NCBI GenBank assembly: GCA_963576565.1
Contig: OY755047.1
Coordinates: 9,704,931 to 9,768,930, forward strand
Direction of reading: 5' to 3'
Source: Aspidapion aeneum
Lineage: Eukaryota > Arthropoda > Insecta > Coleoptera > Brentidae
DNA: 64,000 nt
The notes under the pieces are model-generated. The model saw nothing but the letters and a program-made list of their open reading frames with translations, did no database searches and was not told where the DNA came from. Position 1 is the first letter of the stretch; each line of letters starts with the position of its first letter. Position numbers and translations under genes: made by a program. Below are positions 48,119 to 57,405 of the stretch, one piece after another.

Positions 48119-51100
48119 CAACGAATTATGTTTGGTAACGGTAGAAAATGAAGCACATCCCTTGAAGTTGGTACTATATCAATTCAACTGCAACTAGTCT
48201 TGAAATGTACTGCCTTTGGTGTTCTGTGGTACTGCGGCCTTACCACAGAATACCAAAGGAGCACCCTGTTTCCACCCCGATTCAAAAAACGCATCAGGTA
48301 ACGCTGCATTTAAAACTGGTGCAAATCCATGGCCCGTGATACGTTTTGTGAATCGGGGTGGGCATGCATTGGTGGAAACAATGAAATATTTTCTGCATTT
48401 CGGAAATTGCTGGTAAAAACAAAAACAAACAATTGGAAATGTCATCCACAGCTGACTGTCTGACGTCATACAGCGGTTACTCCGAGTAACCGTGACGTCA
48501 TTTCGAGTAACTTAAATGAGTGACTAGTAACCTCGAGGAAAAAGGCTTAATGTACGATTTAAAACAAGTTGAACAATTTTTTTTTTAATGAGATTAGCAC
48601 ATTTGTGTGATACTTCTATGGTACAGCCATATAAATAAGGTCAGTAAGTTCAAATAAGCATAGAATGTATAGCATCTTAATGGAGTAATAATGCGTTATA
48701 TCTCAGAAAATATTTATCTCAGGATAAACTTATATATTTTTAAAATCAAAACGAAAAGACGAATAAAATATAAAAAACTTTCCTGGACTTAGGGAGGGAC
48801 TGGAACCCGGAACATCTGGCTTGTATAGTGAGTTCTCAAAGGATTCATTCGACCAAACAAGTTATTGTTCCCACCGTTAAAATATTAAACTCAATAAAGA
48901 GAGAGATTTTATGTTTTATGAGGGCTTTATTTTATCTTGATGATTATTTTTGTTTTTTTTTAAATGTTAACTTTTATAAATCAAACAAGTTTCATGGCTA
49001 ATCGGGCAAAAAGGAGTTTTTTTGTTTCCCTTATATTTTTCCGTGGGTAGCTTGAAAGCTTAACCTCACGGGGGTCCAAGATCTAATGGACACCTAATAA
49101 GTGTTGACAGTTAACTTTTTCGTCCTTATGGGACTCCTCAGAACACTGCTGGTCAATGTGACAAATCTTGCGAAGTTAATCAGACGGTTTTGTCTCTAAT
49201 TAAATGTAATTAGTGAGCGAACTATTGCAAGAGGCGCCATCTACCGGGATACGAGAGAAACAAAAAACCAAAAGCAGGGAAAAACACTGCTATACAATAT
49301 CGATCAATGAAAAGATCGAATGCAAATAAAAGAAAACAACTAGTCCGTGACCTACGACAGCTCTTTGTCTTTTCAGGCCGGATCAACGCATTTTGCATTT
49401 TTACCCGTCATCAAGACAGTGAGCGTCAATCAACGGAATTTTTAAGCCAAATAATACTAACAAACGTGAAATTTCGTACCCGTGAATTTAAAAATCAAAC
49501 AAGTTTCATGGCTAATCGGGCAAAAAGGAGTTTTTTTGTTTCCCTTATATTTTTCCGTGGGTAGCTTGAAAGCTTAACCTCACGGGGGTCCAAGATCTAA
49601 TGGACACCTAATAAGTGTTGACAGTTAACTTTTTCGTCCTTATGGGACTCCTCAGAACACTGCTGGTCAATGTGACAAATCTTGCGAAGTTAATCAGACG
49701 GTTTTGTCTCTAATTAAATGTAATTAGTGAGCGAACTATTGCAAGAGGCGCCATCTACCGAGATACGAGAGAAATAAAAAACCAAAAGCAGGCAAAAACA
49801 CTGCTATACAATATCGATCAATGAAAAGATCGAATGCAAATGCTTTTGGTTTTTTGTTTCTCTCGTATCTCGGTAGATGGCGCCTCTTGCTATAGTTCGC
49901 TCACTAATTACATTTAATTAGAGACAAAACCGTCTGATTAACTTTGCAAGATTTGTCACTTGACCAACAGTGTTCTGAGGAGTCCCATAAGGACGAAACG
50001 GTTAACTGTCAACACATATTAGGTGTCCATTAGATCTTGGACCCCCGTGAGGTTAAGCTTTCAAGCTACCCACGGAAAAATATAAGGGAAACAAAAAAAT
50101 CTCCTTTTTGCCCGATTAGCCATGAAACTTGTTTGATTTTTAAATTCACGGGTACGAAATTTCACGTTTGTTAACTTTTATATTATAAAATTTTTACTAA
50201 TTTATTGTAACTCAGTTACTATGTTATCAAATTGCAAATAATGCAAGGACCTAAAAATATAAACTCAATAAAGAGAAAGAGTTATCATACCTTTGACAGT
50301 GGGAAAGAAGAATTAAAGAGATCAGTTGGATGACTTGGCGAGTTAATACCCAGAGAATTTCTCGTTCTTGTATTGAGATACCGCAGCCTGCGTAGATGAA
50401 AGTTTTCCGAAAATTAATGTATGGCTTCGGTAGTTCAATGTTTAGAATGTCTGCGTACAGAGCAAGAGATCCCGGGTTCACGTCCCGGCCGAAGCAAAAA
50501 CTTTTTTCTTATTTTTCTTTCTTTAATTTCACTTGTCAGTTACTATGTATTGTGATTTTTTTGCAGGCACTAGCAGGAGGTACTCTCTTGTATGTCACAG
50601 TTAGCGAGGTACTGCCACGAGAACGGGCACGGTGGCACCAAAAAAACGGTAGCAGAAAAGCTGGACTCCTACAGTTGCTATCTGTCATAATAGGGTTTGC
50701 CCTAATGACTGTCTTTAGCCAATGTTTAGGTAAGTAATCAAGGTTTGCAGAAATCACATCTCTTTTTCTGTCAGGATCTAGTTTACTATTCTTTTTTCAA
50801 AGTCACATTGCTGAATATGCCTTGTAGTCCCACTGATTGCAATTGGCCTTGTAATCACATTGGTTGCAATTGGCCTTGTAACGACATTGGTTGCATTTTC
50901 CTTGTAACCACATTGGTTGCATTGGTCTTGTATTCGCATTGGTTGCAATTGGCCTTGTATTCACATTGATTGCATGGGCCTTGTAGTCACATTGGTTGCA
51001 TTGGTATTGATGTATTTTTATAATAAGTAAATAGTTTTTGAAGTGTAAACTTCTTTAGGCGCGTTTAGCAGTTTTTGTGGGTAGTGAATTGAATTGAGCC

Positions 51101-51347
51101 GTCAGGCTCGGCTATGTAACGCTCATTCGGGTGAAATCGGCTCGAGTCGACTAACTGTGAGAAATATTCAGCGAGCGATATGGTGATGCAGATGAAGGCC
51201 AGTACACAGAAGAGTTCGGTTCGGTCCCCTTTGCAGAATATATTAGGGCCAATATTATTAATTTCGCCTTGTTGAAGTTTACACTTCTGCCTTGTGGTCT
51301 TAAGCACACACAATAATTTTTTTTTGTTTTTTTTAGGGGAAGGTTAA
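43478..51347 (+). CDS. ZIP-family zinc transporter (SLC39A1/2/3-like)
   Basis: Eight exons (43478-43572, 44868-45001, 45447-45612, 46291-46461, 47148-47325, 47422-47634, 50567-50729, 51337-51347) join in phase to 376 aa with 8 predicted membrane segments. TM1 lies at about 8-30, TM2 at about 38-60, TM3 at about 77-96, and a long soluble loop at about 97-210 with HSHG and GHPCEEDH metal-binding stretches. TM4 carries HSILEG and TM5 SHKL, the paired His motifs that line the ZIP metal path. The family moves Zn2+ into the cytosol across the plasma membrane. The last exon encodes only G-E-G before the stop; read-through at the last donor would instead give G-K and stop. Placement in the ZIP1/2/3 group is confident, exact orthology is not. 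Confidence 0.92.
43690..44215 (+). pseudogene. Non-LTR retrotransposon 3' fragment (ZIP intron 1)
   Basis: It encodes NQTAEIKRQVRLALGAFGKL and then, across frameshifts, remnants of the cysteine-bearing and GRPxMRWTD-type tail seen also at 30158-30480, ending in the same 'gatcgaagaaggctaaatag' string. The two fragments belong to one family. They are inactive. Confidence 0.65.
45215..45362. repeat. 148-bp inverted repeat (ZIP intron)
   Basis: The arms 'ataaccattgaacaaaggat' and, inverted, 'ataaccattaaacaaaggat' continue through 'agatttttaaattt'. It is a small MITE-like hairpin between ZIP exons 2 and 3. Confidence 0.55.
47834..48549. mobile_element. ~716-bp TIR element with (TA)n core (ZIP intron)
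   Basis: The ends are TAAGCCTTTTTCCTCG in inverted orientation, followed by 'agtaac'/'gtgacgtca' blocks on both sides. The interior holds a (TA)n tract at 48036-48115, a near-perfect hairpin at 48213-48259, and inverted 'gtttccaccccgatt' arms at about 48268-48419. No transposase. Confidence 0.65.
48036..48115. repeat. (TA)n microsatellite
   Basis: About 40 uninterrupted TA dinucleotides. The Ile-Tyr repeat frame on the minus strand is an artefact of it. Confidence 0.97.
48979..50168. repeat. 515-bp-type repeat: tandem pair plus inverted copy (ZIP intron)
   Basis: There are about 1.7 minus-oriented units (period about 515 bp, 'aatcaaacaagtttcatgg' at 48979 and 49494). They switch near 49840 to a plus-oriented partial unit running to about 50168. 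The composite is bordered by TGTTAACTTTTATA on both sides (48965-48978 and 50169-50182). Confidence 0.8.
50424..50495 (+). tRNA. tRNA-like cloverleaf, probably a pseudogene
   Basis: This is 72 nt with a perfect 7-bp acceptor stem (GCTTCGG/CCGAAGC), an 8-nt D loop on a 4-bp position pair, a 7-nt anticodon loop with U33, and a perfect 5-bp T stem (CCGGG/CCCGG). The anticodon would be ACA (Cys UGU), which is not a normal insect tRNA. The anticodon stem has a C-A mismatch and the T loop is TTCACGT rather than TTCRANN. A decayed tRNA or the head of a tRNA-derived SINE is likely. Confidence 0.4.
50820..51010 (+). repeat. ~27-bp minisatellite (ZIP intron 7)
   Basis: About seven imperfect copies of a unit resembling 'ccttgtaatcacattggttg' followed by 'caattgg' lie between ZIP exons 7 and 8. 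Confidence 0.85.
51040..51287. mobile_element. MITE, ~248 bp (ZIP intron 7)
   Basis: The ends 'gaagtgtaaacttc' recur in inverted orientation, each followed internally by a short A/T run and 'aggcg'. The interior is less AT-rich than the surroundings. Confidence 0.55.
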
Positions 51348-52881
51348 TACCTACCTACACACAAAATTTACCAAAATGGACGACCTACAACTAGTATTAA
51401 TTCAATTTTTTTTTAAATTTTTATTATCAAAAAAATTAATTGATATTATGCATAATTCATATTAGTAATAATTGTCTGGTCCAGTTTGTACCAGTTAGAG
51501 TGCCCATTTTATGATTGGGAATCAATGTAGATAATTTTTTAAATAAAAATATTTGACTGAACATGTTGTTTCTTAAAATGTCCCAAAATCTAAGCCTTCT
51601 GAATAAATAAATGAATCCATGCCAGATCTGATACCTTCCTAGCATATTAGCACACCCCAAGAAGTGAAATCCACTCTATAACAGCCTTGAAAGTTTTTTC
51701 TAAATATCTCAGAAACAAAACCTTTTACGAAGTTTTTGGTTATAACACAAATTATTGAGAAAAATTTGTTCTACTATATTTCAAAAACACTCTTAAAATA
51801 GGTGTAGAAATTTTGTTTAAAATACTTTAAAATATACCTCTTAAAATATACCAAAACCTGTTGTCATTTTCTTGTCAGTTGAGGTGTATATTGGTGACAA
51901 AAGTTAATTTCAAGTATGTAATAAAAAACTTACAGCATAGTAAAGCAAATAAACAATGTCAAAATCAGGAAATTATTTATCAAAATATAACATGTGCATA
52001 ACATATTTCCAATCAGAAATTTTAGAAAACTTTAGTCTTCATCCAATTTTTTTAGGAAAAGCATTTGTGCATATCACCAAAAAAAATCAGTCTGTCCAAG
52101 GGATGGGGTTTTTTTAGGCAAAATGCACTCATACTTTTCTCAGAAAATTAGCTTTAGACAAAATTTTTAAAAATTTCTAGAAACACTGTATACACCAGTT
52201 CTATTACTGCTGAAAACACATATAGAAGAAAAATAAATAGAAGTAGAAAAAAAAGGATTTATACCTTGAAATGCTTTAAAATACATTGAAGTAGTTTGAA
52301 ATACATTAAAATAATTTAAAATACATTGCAATACTTTGAAATACATTAAAAGATTTATAACAAAAAAAAAAGTGATTTACATGTATTTCAGAAATAGGTG
52401 TACAAATTTTGGAGTGTCCCAATCCTTGCCAAAAACAAGACACATTTTCAGTGTTCAATCTCAATTTTGTTTTCATTAAAAACAATACCTTCTCTAGTAT
52501 GGGCTAGAAAAGTCAAAAGGAACATTCTTATTTTTATTCAAGGCTGTGGACATTGTATTAGTGTTAACACAAAAATGTTTTAATATGATTTATTTAAAAC
52601 CCACCTAAAAAAATAAGATTATCCTATTTTTTCACCATCTCCCAATAGCATGAAACTAAAAAAAAGTGACAATACTTAAATTGATATATATATATATAGG
52701 TATATCAATTTTTAAAGAAAGAAAAAAAATCATTGCTTTTAAAATTTATTTTGAAAATTATATTGTACTTTCCAATTTTCATTGGCAAAAAGCACCTAAA
52801 ATCCATTCTTTAAAACAAAAGTTAGTCAAATTAATATAAATATATGCCACAAACCTGACCTGACCTTCATAACATTCAAAT
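51348..52881. other. Convergent intergenic region, ZIP / RLP24
   Basis: No gene seen. 52262-52355 carries an imperfect short tandem repeat built on 'aaaatacattgaagtagttt' (about 5 copies, 16-20 bp). A minus-strand AATAAA near 52742-52750 could serve RLP24. A (TA)n-rich patch lies at 52684-52704. Confidence 0.55.
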
Positions 52882-53587
52882 TTACAGTGTAACTTCTCCA
52901 CCATCTTCAACAACCTCCATTTCTTGTTCTTCATCACTTGATTTGATATCTTCCTGTATTTGTTCACTTTCCTTACGAGCCTTGAGTCCTGCAGCAGGTG
53001 ATTTGATAAGGGCAAGGTCTCTTTGGACCATTTTGATGTCATGTTCATTTTCAAGTTCTCTACCTATAATAAATAAAGATAAATTAGTCTACTAAGCCTT
53101 CTTTTCAACATGTAGGTGTAAAGTGAGGCACACTATATCTATTTGCGGTTAGAATAGAAGCGAATCTTAGAATTACTTACCTTTACGTAACCTCTGCATG
53201 ATATAGGCCCCTTGCCTCTTGTTTTTGATACCCTCAATTTTTTTCATCGCTTCAATAGCTTTGGTGAATGTTTCTCTGTTATATTTGACTGGGACATTTC
53301 GTCTTTTTTCGAATTCGAATGAAGGATCAATGGTTAATTCTTTTCCCACTGTTTTTCTGTATGCTTTGGTCCATTTTACTTTACGTGGATTCTTTTTCTT
53401 TTTGAAGGCAGCATGGCATTTTGACCGACAGAATTTAAAGATCTAGAAAAGAATATCAATTGTTTATATTTGTTATAAATAGCATAAGCTATAAATGTAC
53501 ACTTACTTTACAATCGTTTCTCACAAACTGAATACCGTGTCCAGGATAGACCCGAGACGAGCAAAAGTAGCACGTTTCGATACGCAT
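52882..53587 (-). CDS. RSL24D1: RLP24 / RSL24D1 ribosome biogenesis protein
   Basis: Three exons, right to left (53507-53587, 53181-53442, 52882-53063), give 174 aa (human RSL24D1 is 163). The L24e-type zinc-binding module sits at the N-terminus with Cys6, Cys9, Cys32 and Cys36. It is followed by [31 protein letters not shown] and an acidic tail (about 145-174). RLP24 holds the place of eL24 on pre-60S particles and recruits the AAA-ATPase Drg1/SPATA5-type factor until it is exchanged in the cytoplasm; this is family knowledge. It is divergently arranged with the XLF gene 354 bp away. Confidence 0.95.
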
Positions 53588-53941
53588 TTTAAGGACTAAT
53601 TAAATTAACTAATAATTACTAAATTTTATCCAGAAAAAACGCGAAATATTGCGAAAAAACTCGCAATTTACGTGTGTTGTTATTTGCACGTGTTTTGAAA
53701 AGAATTTGACAGCAATCAGCTGCTCAGTCTGACAAGAAAACGAGAGAGACAGAAAAGACTCAACGAGAAAGAAAAGGGGAGAGACTGCAGTAATCAGTGA
53801 TCTTACTTCTACCGGGGCCGGTCAAAAAGTACAATATTTGGTGCAATGTATTGCCGATAGAGGACGCCAATTAAACAAAATATATCCTAACCTCATTTTT
53901 ATTGTTTATTTTGTTTTTCTTTCAATTTTTTTTATGTAATT
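53588..53941. promoter_or_regulatory. Bidirectional promoter region, RLP24 / XLF
   Basis: Start codons diverge across 354 bp, so both promoters and 5' UTRs must lie here. A less AT-rich, purine-rich stretch ('gagagagacagaaaagactc', about 53742-53785) is the only visible compositional feature. No TATA box assigned. Confidence 0.6.
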
Positions 53942-55030
53942 ATGTGGAAACCATTTAAAAACAACGACAATTTATACTTAGTAAACTTAGTAGAATTCGA
54001 GGACCAATTTAAAATAAGTGTCACTGACTTAACTACTTTGTGGCACACTAATTTGTCTTTGGCAGATTTAGTACGAGTTTTTAAGGTAGATTTATAGCAT
54101 TTTCATGGTACAGCAATATGGGATTAAAAGCTTGGTTTATGTTGTTTCTGCAGTGTTAATTTTCATATTGTTTTAAGGAAACAAACCCTCTAATAGAAGC
54201 AAATCCTGTAACAGTGAAAGATAATGCTTTAGAGCTTTTGGAAAATATTTCCAAACATAAAATCATTATTGAAAATCAAGAAGATCAGATAGAATTAATT
54301 ATTCAACAAAATTGTAAGGAGCTTACTCAAGAAAGTGTCAATGAAAATATTGTATATAAGTTTGTTTTATCTAAAAAGGATGAAAATGAGGTAAAATAAT
54401 TAAACTATTCTGACAGATTAATTTCAATATTTTTTACTTGACGTTATCTAAAAAATTATATAGTTTCAATCCATAGTTTTTTTTTTAGTTCAAAAATAAA
54501 ATAACTGTACCACTGATACAGACTGTCCATATTTTGGAAGAACAACAGACTATGTTATTAACTCTCATTCGAAAGAAAGATAGAGAACTACAGGAATTCA
54601 GAATGGAGAAGGGAGAGATTTCTAGAGGTTTGTAGAAAAACTAATAGAAAGAAAATTTTAATTTTAAGTTTTTTTTAAGTAGGATACAGTTTTTCTTTTA
54701 TTTTTTAGCTGATTTACAAACTGAACCATTTAACTCAGAAACAATACACATCCAAAATCATAAGCTATTTTTGGGAACATTTTTGGAGTCTAATTGCAGA
54801 GAATTCATGGAGTTATTTAGAGAACAAACTGGAGAATCCAAACTCCCTAACTTAAGGTAAAACACATTATCTGCTAGGCAGTGATTTTTATTATATATGC
54901 ATTTTATTTTTTAAAACTTTTTAGTATTGGTAGTGAGCCTTGGAATCAAATAACAAAACGCAAAAAAGTGTATAATTCAAAAACAGTTGTCAAAAAGGGA
55001 TCAGGTGCCAAGTATGGCTTAAAAAAATAA
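53942..55030 (+). CDS. NHEJ1: XLF / Cernunnos homolog (non-homologous end joining)
   Basis: Five exons (53942-54085, 54178-54390, 54489-54627, 54709-54856, 54925-55030) join in phase to 249 aa. The N-terminal head domain (about 1-118) includes VTDLTTLWHTNLS, matching the SDLQQVWHE region of vertebrate XLF. A coiled-coil helix lies at about 120-165 (QTMLLTLIRKKDRELQEF), followed by ADLQTEPF (166-173), the counterpart of RLKTEPF. The tail is basic and ends KKGSGAKYGLKK, in the place of the Ku-binding motif. XLF forms filaments with XRCC4 and bridges DNA ends for ligase IV. The sequence encoding the last 16 residues plus stop is repeated twice downstream. The family call is strong despite low overall conservation. 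Confidence 0.88.
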
Positions 55031-56735
55031 GGTAAGAAATAATAAAAAAAAATAATTTAAATTAAGTTTGGCTGTGGTTTGTAGCTTTATAAGAAAAAAA
55101 TCTTTAATTTGTCTTCTTTTTTAAAGGTCAAAATGAAGTTACAATATTTTTTTAGTCTAAATCTTATTTAATATCTTGTAGTTTTTAACATTAATGATTA
55201 TAAAATAATCAACTAAAAGGTGTAAGTACCTAATACTTTTTTTTATTTTATCACATAACATCTTTTTTATAAATATGTAATTGTAGATAGTATTTAATTA
55301 AAAAACAATACATTGCAAGTGTTATCAACAATTAGCTTTTTTAGCCAAATAAAAATAGCTTAAATTAAAAATAAATATTTTTTAGGAGAACTCATGTCAT
55401 TGATCCATAATTTGCAAACCCTGTACAACTTTATTATTTTTTAATTTATTTTTAAATAAATTAGTAGTCTTTCAATGCTTTTTCTTTATGAACACTTTTG
55501 AAAATTTTTGTCAAATATAGTTAGGTAACAGATATTTTATTCAAAATCACCTAATACAAAAACAGTTGTCAAAAAAGGATCAGGTGCCAAGTATGGCTTA
55601 AAAAAATAAGGTAAGAAATAATATTTCTTTCCAAAAAATAAGTTTGGCTGTAGTTTGTAGTTTTATAAGAAAAGATTCTTTAATTTGTCTTCTTTTTTAA
55701 TGGTCAAAATGAAGTTACAATATTTTTTTAGTCTAAATCTTATTTAATATCTTGTAGTTTTTAACATTAATGATTATAAAATAATCAACTAAAGGGTGTA
55801 AGTACCTAATACTTTTTTTTATTTTATCACATAACATCTTTTTTATAAATATGTAATTTTAGATAGTAGTTAATCAAAAAACAATACATTGCAAGTGTTA
55901 TCAACAATTAGCTTTTTTAGCCAAATAAAAATAGCTTAAAAAATTAAATTAAAAATAAATATTTTTTAGCAGAACTCATGTCATTGATCAATAATTTGCA
56001 AACCCTGTACAACTTTATTACTTTTTAATTTATTTTTAAATAAATTAGTACTCTTTTAATGCTTCTTCTTTAAAACCACTTTTGCAAAATTTTGTCAAAT
56101 ATAGTTTAGGTAACAGATATTTTATTCAAAATCACCTAATACAAAAACAGTTGTCAAAAAAGGATCAGGTGCCAAGTATGGCTTAAAAAAATAAGGTAAG
56201 AAATAATATTTTTTCCAAAAAATAAGTTTGGCTGTAGTTTGTAGTTTTATAAGAAAAGATTCTTTAATTTGTCTTCTTTTTTAATGGTCAAAATGAAGTT
56301 ACAATATTTTTTTAGTCTAAATCTTATTTAATATCTTGTAGTTTTTAACATTAATGATTATAAAATAATCAACTAAAGGGTGTAAGTACCTAATACTTTT
56401 TTTATTTTATCACATAACATCTTTTTTATAAATATGTAATTGTAGATAGTATTTAATTAAAAAACAATACATTGCAAGTGTTATCAACAATTAGCTTTTT
56501 TAGCCAAATAAAAATAGCTTAAAAAATTTAATTAAACATAAATATTTTTTAGCAGAACTCATGTCATTGATCCATAATTTGCAAACCCTGTACAACTTTA
56601 TTATTTTTTAATTTATTTTTAAATAAATTAGTAGTCTTTTAATGCTTCTTCTTTGGGACCACTTTTGCAAAATTTTGTCAAATATAGTTTAGGTAACAGA
56701 TATTTTATTCAAAATTACCTAATAAAGTATTTTTC
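54979..56735 (+). repeat. Triplicated XLF 3' terminus (~580-bp direct repeats)
   Basis: Three direct copies begin at the same point ('aaacagttgtcaaaaa' at 54981, 55560 and 56145; spacings 579 and 585 bp). Each carries the 3' coding end of XLF with its TAA and the following 3' sequence. Copies 2 and 3 keep the KTVVKKGSGAKYGLKK-stop reading frame intact. Confidence 0.92.
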
Positions 56736-57142
56736 TAAGCTAGGTATTACACTACCAAAGTTTTATAAAATACATTTTATAAATTATTTGTAAATCTAAT
56801 GCCCCACGTTTTAGTAAAAGAAGTTAATGTTTTATAAAATATGAGCTACTACATTGTCAAATATTTTATAAAAGAAATTTTAAGATGAGAAGTTTTATTT
56901 CTTTGATAAATATCTTTGATAGTGTAATAATTAAGGCTAGTATTACACAAGTGCTAAAAGATGGGCTATTACACTCTCAAATATTTTTTAAAAGATATGT
57001 TATAAAACTTTTTTATTAAAGATTTTTGATAGTGTAATTCTAGTGTGTTTTTTACGGATATAAGTATTATATATCTGTGCGCGGATTTTTTGCAAACAAA
57101 ATTGGAATAGTGGCAGTTTTCTATAGGGTAGTTTTGTTACAA
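56736..57142. repeat. AT-rich inverted-repeat-bearing spacer
   Basis: 'tattacactaccaaagtttt' at about 56747 is mirrored by 'gatttttgatagtgtaatt' at about 57022-57040. Further copies of 'tattacact.tcaaatatttt' lie near 56852 and 56966. Probably a decayed MITE with internal duplication; no gene. Confidence 0.45.
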
Positions 57143-57290
57143 GTACAGGGTGTCTCAAATCCAATCTTTTTGGCAGGAGAAAACAGTATCTTGATATAAC
57201 AGGCCGAAACTGAATTTTATCTGGTACATTTAATTTTTGAGATAAATACCCGGAAACCTCAAAAAATATCGAATTTACGACACCCTGTAC
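57143..57290. mobile_element. 148-bp MITE with GTACAGGGTGTC ends
   Basis: Inverted ends GTACAGGGTGTC, with 'tcaaat' and 'tcgaatttacg' following, mark a short relative of the ACAGGGTGT elements, inserted just beyond the Rab gene 3' end. Confidence 0.65.
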
Positions 57291-57405
57291 AGTCTTACTA
57301 TTTTTTAAAGCTGATCCTCATAATTTTGTTTAGTCTTTTTTTACAATATTATTATTTTTTTGTGTATTATTTTTTTTGTTCTTTTCTAAATCTATTTATA
57401 TTTTT

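Noticed and set aside
47879..48121. Ile-Tyr repeat protein
   Set aside because: It is a translation of the (TA)n microsatellite.
49307..49564. 85-aa frame in the ZIP intron, and similar frames at 26477-26698
   Set aside because: Both lie wholly inside 515-bp-type repeats, have no domain and are not kept open in other copies.
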